A DNA stretch of 64,000 nucleotides, taken from assembly GCA_947650285.1 (NCBI GenBank), contig CANTFL010001312.1:310001-374000 (forward strand), written 5' to 3'. Under the pieces are notes generated by a model. That model ran no database searches, was not told the origin of the DNA, and saw only the letters and a list, made by a program, of their open reading frames with translations. Below are positions 56,084 through 64,000 of this stretch, one piece after another (the stretch's first letter is position 1; every line of letters starts with the position of its first letter). The stretch comes from Hyaloperonospora brassicae. Lineage: Eukaryota; Oomycota; Peronosporomycetes; Peronosporales; Peronosporaceae. The position numbers and the translations under genes were made by a program.

Positions 56084-56759
56084 TTACGGTAGCACGTGCT
56101 GCTTGAGGTGGTGCACGCGATACTGGAGTTTCGCCACCTGCGTCTGCAGGGCATCGCGCTCACGCCGAGCGTCGTCCCGTTCTTGACGCAGCTGCTCGAG
56201 ACACGACTCTTCCTTTTGCATTGTGTCTAGGAGTCGCAACCACAGTATACGTCACACGTGAACACGTCTAGTTTAGCCCCACTGTGTCGCATCGATCCCT
56301 GGGAATTGATCTCTGAACAAAAGGCAGTAGTAATGCCATGTGCGCAGAGCTTTGCGTACCTCGAATCGAGCGGAGCTTGAGCAGCAGCTGTCTCTGATAC
56401 GCGCCTAGATCGGCGGGACCTACCGGACCGTCTTCGCGCTTGGCATCAGCAGCCAGTCGTTGCTCGACAATGTCCATGCGGTGCAAAACGTCCTGTGGAT
56501 AGAACAAACGATCGACAGAGGCAGTCAAACGACTGGACGTGGCAGGTGGGAGGCGCTTGTCCCGCTCTGGTCGACGATAACGGTGTTTTCGAGCGTACGT
56601 TGAGGTCTGTCTCGACCTGATCGAGCGTCTAGAGGAGCAGATACGATCGATTGCACAGTGTCAGTTGGCATAGCAGATGGAGGCGGTGGCACCTCGCGCG
56701 AGAACGAGAGCTATGGACGTGTGTGTCTGCATCACCACGCGCACCTTTGAGTCTGTCAT
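56084..56759 (-). CDS. Small coiled-coil protein, four exons
   Basis: A spliced model joins exons 56,745-56,759, 56,599-56,628, 56,360-56,492 and 56,084-56,226 on the minus strand. Each intron (116, 106 and 133 nt) starts GT and ends AG, with donors GTGCGC, GTACGC and GTACGC. The summed exons are 321 nt, exactly 106 codons plus stop, in one frame. The product is nearly all coiled coil: V-L-H-R-M-D-I-V-E-Q-R-L, then L-L-L-K-L-R-S-I-R-D-T-M, then the heptad-rich last exon with A-K-L-Q-Y-R-V-H-H-L-K. I do not know the family name. It sits about 190 bp from the UBR gene start, with both on the same strand. Four short exons are unusual in this intron-poor block. RNA reads would settle the first exon, the least certain one. 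Confidence 0.6.
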
Positions 56760-57243
56760 GGCGGTTTTTTGGTCTCGCGCAAATCGATTTCTGGAACGAC
56801 TTTGGGTGCCTGGCACCAATTCTAGAGGCCCTAAAACTTGAAGCGATCCGTTTTGCTGAAAGAGGGCACTTAGTAGTGAAGTGAAAGGGTCACAACGCCC
56901 GATCAAAATGGGTACAGTGGCCATCCTGTCGACCACAGTCGCGTGTCGTTGTCGCTCACGAGACCGAGACGAAAGTGTAGCCATTGTACTTACCATAGGC
57001 GCCGTCGTGATACACTGAAGCTGGACACAACCAGCTCCGATCTGGTGTACTTGTTGCAAAGGCATACGCCTTCTTTGTAATTGAAAACTGTGGTTGCTGT
57101 CTCTCCTGCTGGCGCTTGCACTTGTTCCACTTGCCCTGAGCAGACGACTCCTGTAGTTGCAATTTGATCGCTGATACTTTGTGAGTCACGTACACGCGCG
57201 TGATAGCACCGTAGATGTAGCCAATGGATCAAAGCGTCCTGTT

Positions 57244-58200
57244 CTACGATGAGACTCGAGTAACTTTCTGGACCATGCAGGCGATGCGGCATTCAGTGTA
57301 GCTGGTCCATTGCTGCTTGCGCGCTTGATGCCTGAACGATATCTGAGTAGTTGTTACCTGCTTGATGCCGTAGAGACCTTTACCCGCTTGATGTTTGTCA
57401 GCCATTACATTGGCAAATAGAGCTTGAGACTGCCAACAAGACCAATCGGAACTTGACAGTGGCTTCAGCATGACAGCTTGCGTTCTTGCTGTTTTCTGGT
57501 GATGTGACACCATAAGCACAACGAGTCGCTCGCTCTTCGCATCGTGTAGTGCAACGAGTGCACAAGAGACGCGTTCATTCCGCACGATCAAGAACCCCAG
57601 TAAAGCACGGTAACGCATTGTGACGGACTAACGTTGCTGACCTTGTGCGCTGTAACAGGAGATCGTGTCCACCATATTGGTCATTGACGTGTGTAAAAGG
57701 CACATATTTGAGAGCGGTTGCTATCGAGAAGTTGCACCTGCTCTCGGCCAAGAACGTCCGCCCGACTTCGTCAATAATACTGCAGACACACGCACACTGT
57801 GTGGGAGACTGCTGCTGCTGCTGTTGTAGTGACAATCTTTCGATAGTGTCTGACGAAGCATCATACACGGAACTTTGTGGACAACAAGCTGGTGCACACG
57901 CACATATTAGATCACCCTTGTAGCTGTCAAATCTGGACGTGCGTGAGCACTCCGGTCGCCGTTGTTTCGTACAAATGAATACGAGAACACAAGCACCTTC
58001 ACGTTGCTCGCAGTTGGCCACGTCGCTCAACACATGCGTGTCGATACTGCTTATCTTGAACTGATGTTTCCGTCGTCAACGACGTGCCCCAAGTAAAGAC
58101 ATACCGATATCGAGGCCAAGCGAATAGCCAGTGTAGAGCTACGACGGCAGTATGCAACATCACTGTTTGTCGAAGAGGGGATGCAGAAGGAGGTAAACAT
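57244..58200 (-). CDS. Unidentified spliced gene, exon ends partly resolved
   Basis: Protein-like frames follow one another on the minus strand. A first exon (58,105-58,200, ATG at 58,200) ends at a perfect donor GTATGT. The acceptor CAG at 58,061-58,063 leads into a frame that stays open from 58,060 to beyond 57,640, with a short poly-Gln run and a Cys-rich segment. A second frame (57,618 to 57,244) continues in a different register, with a V-S-C-A-L-V-A-L-H-D and L-V-V-L-M-V-S-H-H-Q pattern and a stop at 57,244-57,246. An intron of about 60-76 nt between them (acceptor TTAG near 57,623) would restore the register, but the donor is ambiguous. The first intron would be only 44 nt, which is short. 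No domain is recognised. Confidence 0.35.
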
Positions 58201-58239
58201 GCACACAGGACGGCACGATACTGTGCATTTCCACAACAG

Positions 58240-60533
58240 CTTTGTTATAGGAAGGAAGAGTAGTTATCGCTGCACCACAACGTCACGAATCCGCTAGTCA
58301 ACGCTATGGACCTAGTAGACTTGTACATCAGTGTATACTGGACGAATGGATATCTTTGGCAGACGCGCGTGTACCATGTGTGGCAGGAGCTAGTGAGCAA
58401 AAGGTTATTAGCATAACACCCGGGCAGTCACTGACACGTTGCTGTGGAGGCCCCGTCGACTTTGTATCGGAAGCTGCGTCGGGCATACTGGCACGTAGTG
58501 AGCGAAGCTCCAGAAGCCAGGTTATCTTACACGCTATGCAAGAAGCATGATGAAGCCACGCAACCTCACAAAGTAATCTCCTTGCTTTAGGGCAACTGTG
58601 CGTATTGGTCGTGCTCGTGCGCGTTAAAGGCAACAGCAATGTCCGGTCACGCCGCGCCCAATGTCATACAGCGGAGCAAGGAGTAGGAATGATGTTGGCG
58701 TCACGTGCGTGGGACGCAATGTCTTGGCAGGATATCGGCATAAGAAACGATAGAACACAGAATCGATCAAAGTGGAGAACGCCAGGGGCTCTGTCTCGGC
58801 GCAAAGCAAGCGCGACCTCTGCCTAGAGCGCTGTCAGTATCGAGCATCAAGCGGCACGCAATGGAAAGGGCAAGTGTAGGAGGTCAGGCGAACGTGACGC
58901 TGCTATTGCTCATCCTCACCTGCAAAAGGCACGACAAATGCGTTGCACGGACTAGTGAAGCGGTTCATGGACAAAGCCTTTCCATCCGTTTGTTGGTTTC
59001 TCTATCTGCGCTGACGATCTTGTCCTACTGATGACCGTTACGGTCGACACATTTTCACCTCAAAGTGCACATGTCAAGTGCTCTGTTCGCTGTTGTTGTC
59101 AGCTTTACTTGAGGCTTGCAAGATGTAGTCGCAGCGATGAATGTAGAGGCAGAAGACTTGAGTTTCGATGTAGATAGAACACAGAATGAGTGCACGAACC
59201 TAAAGAAGACAGAACGGCCATACAAAAGAACGAACGAGACATTACCTCTGTCTCGATGATTGCAGTGGAAGTCTATGCTGAGCCTGTTCCTTCCATGTCA
59301 TCCGCGTCCCACGTCGTCGTTGTTGTTGTTGTTGTTGTTGCTGATCCACTTTTTGTAAGCCGCTGTCAACCGATCAACGGATTCAGCTTCTGTACCCCGC
59401 AACGTTCCGTGCCAGCCACAATCATAAGCACAACCAGTGCCAGAGCTTGCAGGTCTCCGCTTCTACTTTCTTTCTTTGACTTGCAATCATTTCGGCAGAC
59501 TCCTCCGCGAACGCACTGAAAACTACACTTTGTCTGTTCCGTTTTTAGGTTCTCGTATCAACACTTTCCGTTTCCTTCGTCAAGCGTCAAAGGCGGCATG
59601 TAGACTTTCATCATGTCGTGTTCTTCCAGTGCATATTACCTCACCAAGACGAACATGAAGTCGAAGAGTGACGCTCCGAGCATTTTACAGTCAAGGTATG
59701 TCGGAGCCTGTAACACTCCCAGTGTCTGTGAAGCGAGCGTATGAATGACGCGCACATAGCTTTGACTTAGACTAGTGAGCAAATCTCAGTCTTGACCTTT
59801 GCGTGGATAGCACACACAGGTTACAGATAGCATACAATCGGCCGTTCTTTTTCAATGGACAGTTGGAATGAGCAACGCGATCTGCAGCCCACGACACTCC
59901 ACTGACCTCCCTCTCCGTCTGCTTCAACATTGACTGATCAACTGCTTTCATCAGCCAAAAGTGTATCTTCTGTCCAACAAAGCGTGTCCATGTCATGGCC
60001 CAACTCGTCTGTCTTCCCCACCGTGGCCATCACATAAAGTCCAGCGAGCTAACCGGCCTGTCCAAAGTTTAGACAATACAGATAAAACACAACGAACGTG
60101 TTCCCGATCGAACCGCATCCCCACGGAGGGTGACGTGGCGAAGAGCTGGGATACAGCCGTTTCATATCCCAGATGTACAATGCGATATGCTCGTGTGTAA
60201 TGCTCTGCTATCACATACAACGATGTGACGATCAAACGAGAAACAGCGAGTGCATTGTTCTCGGTCTACCTACTTTCTGCTGTCTACTTTGAGCGCTTTC
60301 GCAGATCTACGTCAGTAGGGACTTACGCGCAGACGAGAGGAAAACGAATTCGATCACTGTGTTCAGCCTCCTCACTTGATCGCTGATAGGCATTGCGTAG
60401 CGCCGATGCAGTGCAAGGTCCGTCTAGCGGGACTATCCACCTACGTCAGTAGACACGCGCTGGATTGCTTCGTTACGGTGAGACTTGTTGTAATCGTGAT
60501 TGCTCGCGGTTCAAAGCATCATCTCGGAACGGT
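58240..60533. other. Intergenic region, no supported gene
   Basis: Frames of 60-110 codons occur on both strands with no domain and no splice pattern I could join. A GTT run is at 59,319-59,339. The right part is downstream of the bZIP gene. Confidence 0.5.
59319..59339. repeat. GTT trinucleotide microsatellite
   Basis: Seven GTT units. In the plus frame 59,190-59,519 they give a poly-Val run, which argues against that frame being a real gene. Confidence 0.9.
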
Positions 60534-61685
60534 CTATGATACGGACCAGGTGTGCGAGCGGGTTTCGCTTGCTGCACTGTCACCGTCGACATCGCCGACG
60601 ACGCTTTCCAGCGAAATCTTCGCATGCTCAAGCACTTCAGCCACGTCCGAGAGGCTTCCCAACACACGAAGCAGCGCCGGTATCAACTCGATATCGATTG
60701 ATACTCGCACTACGCGGTCACGGTCCTCGTCGAAGAAGAACGTCATCGAGCAGTTACATTCGAGACGCTGGTCCAAAAGACGCTGGTACAGCAGCTCGTC
60801 ACCGTCTTTTCCGTGGTCTTGACTCGACAGGTCCATCACGTGCGGGAACATGTGGCGTAACGTGAACTCAGTCACTGTCATGCTGAGTGTCGCTTGAGCA
60901 GCCAGTACAATAGGAGTCACGGATTCGATCCGTTGCAGCTGCAGACTTGGCGTGCCAAAGTACTGCGAGTACAATCGGAGCTGCTCGAGCAACGTGTCGA
61001 CCCCTTGCAAGTCCCCCATGGCCGCGTCGTGTGCAAACGCTTGCTCCAACACCGTCATGGTGTACCGCGTCTCTGCGTGTCTTTTCATCTCTTGAGTGCT
61101 GGTCATCCGCCATGGCGAGCAGAAACTAGCTTCGATCAGTCGAAAGACCTCGACCGTGATCGACCACGGAGTCTGGTTACTCCTCTTGCGAGACGACACG
61201 TCGCGAAACTTTCGCTTCAAAGTGACGAGCTCCTGGTTCAGTTGCCCAACACTCGTCTCGAGCGCCAGCTGGGCGTGTCTCTGCTTGTCACGGTAGCGAG
61301 CTTGGTTTGCTCGACATTGCTCCCGTCGACGGGCTTCGTGCACCTCAGCGCGTTTGCGGTGGTAAGGGTCCGTGTCTTGGTCCAAGCTTTTGTCTGCGAC
61401 TGCGCTTGACGTTGGAGACGGCTTTCTGGCGAAGCGTAACTGCGTCAGTCCGTCGGTTTTCGTGCTCGTGAGATAGAGCAGTGCACGAGACGCTTCCCTT
61501 TTGGCTCCGAAGTCGTCGACATACGAAATGGGCGAATAGTTATCGGTGTGTGGCAACGGGTAGTATAGACTTGATGTCGTCATGTCTACAACTCCAGTGC
61601 ACAGGCGGCCTGCAGGGGCACGGGGATGCACGAGACCCACGAGGTTGTCGCCCAGTGGGCTGGGTGTAGGACGAAAGCAGTTCAT
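60534..61685 (-). CDS. Oomycete bZIP transcription factor with Cys in the basic region
   Basis: This 383-residue protein starts at the ATG at 61,685. A basic region at residues 109-135 (H-R-K-R-A-E-V-H-E-A-R-R-R-E-Q-C-R-A-N-Q-A-R-Y-R) runs into a leucine zipper with L142, L149 and L156. At the place of the near-invariant DNA-contacting Asn the protein has Cys124. Such Asn-to-Cys variants are a known peculiarity of oomycete bZIPs and have been linked to oxidative-stress responses in Phytophthora infestans. The C-terminal 200 residues are helical with a hydrophobic core and no domain that I can name; many oomycete bZIPs share such a tail. It probably binds DNA in the nucleus as a dimer. There is no intron. 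Confidence 0.9.
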   Translation of the reverse strand: MNCFRPTPSPLGDNLVGLVHPRAPAGRLCTGVVDMTTSSLYYPLPHTDNYSPISYVDDFGAKREASRALLYLTSTKTDGLTQLRFARKPSPTSSAVADKSLDQDTDPYHRKRAEVHEARRREQCRANQARYRDKQRHAQLALETSVGQLNQELVTLKRKFRDVSSRKRSNQTPWSITVEVFRLIEASFCSPWRMTSTQEMKRHAETRYTMTVLEQAFAHDAAMGDLQGVDTLLEQLRLYSQYFGTPSLQLQRIESVTPIVLAAQATLSMTVTEFTLRHMFPHVMDLSSQDHGKDGDELLYQRLLDQRLECNCSMTFFFDEDRDRVVRVSIDIELIPALLRVLGSLSDVAEVLEHAKISLESVVGDVDGDSAASETRSHTWSVS

Positions 61686-64000
61686 GATTTTCTCTGAGTG
61701 AGTGAGTCAGTGAGTGAGTGAGCGAGTGAGGGAGAGCGAGAACTAGCTAGCTTGTGGACAAATGAGACGATTCTGTTCGGTATCACGTGGCGTTGAGAGA
61801 GCCTTGTCGTTGACAACTGCTCGACAATGCCGCGGAAATAATCACGACGGGAGAAGCGGAAAGCGGATCGTAAGATTTGGAGCTCGCAACGCGCAAAAAA
61901 ACAATCAAGCAAGAGTCTACGAAGGCTTTTGGGCTCGAGGATCTGATTACGACCGTTGGTTGTCGACACTTGACGCGCTTGGTCGAACCCGCATCGCTTC
62001 ATAAGCGCGTGTTACTTGCAAAGCGGCTGTGCATGCACTGCATTGAGAACACCAGGATCAGACTGTTTGCATTATGCGCGCGGCTCGGAACTCGCACTCG
62101 TTCCCTCTCTCTTGCATGATGGACTTGTTTACAAACATCGTGTATAGACGCCTGCGGCCGCGAACGAAGGTGAAAGAACACACCATTTAATATGGCGAGC
62201 GTGTTGAATAGAGCGGGCCCGTGCACGTCACAGCTGTCGTTACTACCAGACTCAATTCGAAATAGAGCGAGTCGAGCTTTGCACAGTAATCGTCCCTGAG
62301 CCGATACCGGAGCCGCATTGCTTCGAAGACATCGGAAGCAATGGCACCTAGCGTCGACACGTCGACGACAACTTGTCTGGCGACGATCACAAGGAACACG
62401 CCGAAATAGTTTGCACCACGCGCCAAATAAAGTCGGCCCTAGCAGCTACGATGCCCCAAGCATTTCGAGGCCAGACGCTTGTCGTCCTGCGCCTGCGACG
62501 CTTCTGCTGGACGTGGCCGCGCCTTTCCTGACTGCCCGGTACGAATGCAGGCAGTCGTCGGTGGTGCTATCGCAGAGCAGATCAGATGGGATCCTGAATC
62601 CTAGCTGCGATAAGCGGCAGCATGTGTATCCAGTCTGTTGATTCCAATGGTATCATCAATTGTGTTAGTACTTTCTAGCCTTTACCACCCTAAGTACAAA
62701 GGTGCCAATTCGTCCGCTCGCCGTCGTCAGTCGTCGTCGTCACCCTCTCCGTCCGCTCCCTTGTACCATCATCGTCGTCTCTTTTCATTCATAGACCTAC
62801 GCGAGCATGACGCTTGCTGCGACGCTAGATAGCGTCTGCGCCCTACGACGTGGTAGCAACTATCTGGGACACCTGATCAATGCAGCTGCCAGACATAGGG
62901 CTCTGTGCGTTTCCTAATGGGACTGGACAGGCGTGTGTCATGTGTGAATCAAAGCGATTACGGCCACGGACGAATGACCGTAAGCTTCGTCTGCCAATCC
63001 TCATTTCTCCCTGTCCACAATTCGCTGGTTTACAACGACGACAAACAAAGCGTTAACCAGTTTCCTCTGCGATAAACACTCTCAACGCACAATTGAGCGC
63101 CTGAGTAGACATGACGAGCTTCCAGGACAAACGTTAAGTGACAAATGTACCACCTACGCGCGTGTCCCTTGTCGACACTTCAAGGCAGCTGCGTCGACAA
63201 CAACAGACAAATCTCAGGGTTGCATGCGTTGGATCACGTTCAACCACCGGGTCGTTCGACGCATGCACTTTCCAGATGACTCAAGTACGCCACCGACACC
63301 TTGGAGCGCGTTAGGAGTCGTTAGCTCAGCAGTCTGAGCTCCCAAATCTCAGCAAGCAGAGGTTCACGGTTCGTAAATCAGGCGTTTAGCCTTTCTTTCT
63401 GTGACAGAACAGTATCAATTAAGTGGTCCATACTCGCAACGGTCTGTCGCCGTTCTCGAGAAATCGATTGCGTGCGATGCGACGTGGGACGTGGGTGAGC
63501 TTCTAGTCGCAGAGCGTCGATCGAGCAGCTGCGATCCCAATCAACCAAGTACGCAGGGAGGGTCAACTTCGAAGTCTAGCGTGTGCTGGTAGCTATAGCG
63601 AGTAAGTGTGGCAACGCCGCGGTGTGTGCTTCGCATTCACCTGATCGCCGTGATGAAAGACTGTATGGACACCCACATCAGCGTTAGGAAAACCCACCCC
63701 GTCAGGGACCTTGGCTGCCTGATGGAGTTGTTGTCGAGCATGTGTCATATCGACGTGACTTTTGTGATGGTGCGGTCACCGAGGACATCTTGCGGGTCGT
63801 GAAGCCCGCTCTTGATACGTCAAATGCCTGACGAAGACTTAGCGAATGTGCGTAGCCGCATTCCTAGCTCGCCTCGAGGCATGCGGGCACACTACACATT
63901 GCGTCATGTGCGAATGTGCAGATACGTACCGGCATTTTTATACCTCGATGTACGTGGTTCGACTAACATTACCGTAGATGCCACGATCGTGTCAGCACCT
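61686..64000. other. Intergenic region to the window end, no supported gene
   Basis: It starts with the 5' leader of the bZIP gene, which holds a GAGT-type repeat at about 61,695-61,730. Frames up to 107 codons (62,318-62,641) lack a domain. A weak tRNA-like motif is at 63,317-63,372. Confidence 0.5.
61695..61730. repeat. GAGT tetranucleotide repeat upstream of the bZIP gene
   Basis: Imperfect GAGT units immediately upstream of the ATG on the minus strand (read as ACTC in the gene's direction), so probably in the 5' untranslated leader. Confidence 0.8.

Noticed and set aside
63308..63380. A functional tRNA gene
   Set aside because: The D-stem pairs, but the anticodon stem, T-stem and acceptor do not, so only a degenerate tRNA-like motif is reported.
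1..64000. CRISPR arrays, bacterial operons or ribosomal RNA genes
   Set aside because: No evenly spaced direct repeats with unique spacers and no rRNA signatures were seen. Gene structure is eukaryotic.

Overview
The window looks like a nuclear contig of an oomycete, most likely a Peronosporales species (Phytophthora or downy mildew type). The evidence is intron-poor, closely packed genes of typical oomycete families (an ESF2-like nucleolar protein, paired L-type lectins, CLPTM1, a very long UBR-type ubiquitin ligase, a bZIP factor with Cys at the usual Asn position) beside AT-rich blocks full of decayed Ty3/gypsy elements. The genus is an inference; no ribosomal or mitochondrial marker is present.

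Layout. (1) 1-8,771 is a gene-poor graveyard. It holds a heavily decayed plus-strand Ty3/gypsy pol (about 1,703-5,500) and several minisatellites. (2) 8,772-16,729 is a structurally complete minus-strand Ty3/gypsy element: two LTRs, a TAGCT target duplication, gag, protease, RT/RNase H, integrase and a chromodomain, plus a long reading frame on the opposite strand near its 3' end. It has several stops, two frame changes and a lost protease Asp. Its most unusual property is that LTRs, coding and spacer DNA are built of back-to-back short inverted repeats, roughly one every 20-40 bp. (3) 16,735-26,640 is another graveyard, with a solo LTR of the same family (GCATG duplication) and a decayed integrase-to-chromodomain relic of a relative. 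(4) 26,640-34,000 is a transition zone. It carries a small secreted eight-cysteine protein, a 138-residue hypothetical protein and strong isolated hairpins. (5) 34,147-61,685 is the gene-rich block: ESF2/ABT1-like protein, an ER prolyl-hydroxylase-like protein with a VHL-like tail and KDEL, two tandem ER/Golgi lectins, a triple-PDZ protein, CLPTM1, a UBR ligase of 2,391 residues, a four-exon coiled-coil protein, one unresolved multi-exon gene, and a bZIP factor. (6) 61,686-64,000 holds no gene I can support.

Several neighbours in the gene-rich block share the early secretory pathway: the prolyl-hydroxylase-like protein and the two lectins lie consecutively on the minus strand, and CLPTM1 is nearby. 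No operon-like control is implied. The best candidates for something new are the hairpin-packed retroelement with its antisense frame, the hydroxylase plus VHL-like fusion that has lost an iron-binding His, and the isolated 22-bp-stem hairpin at 48,411-48,475.
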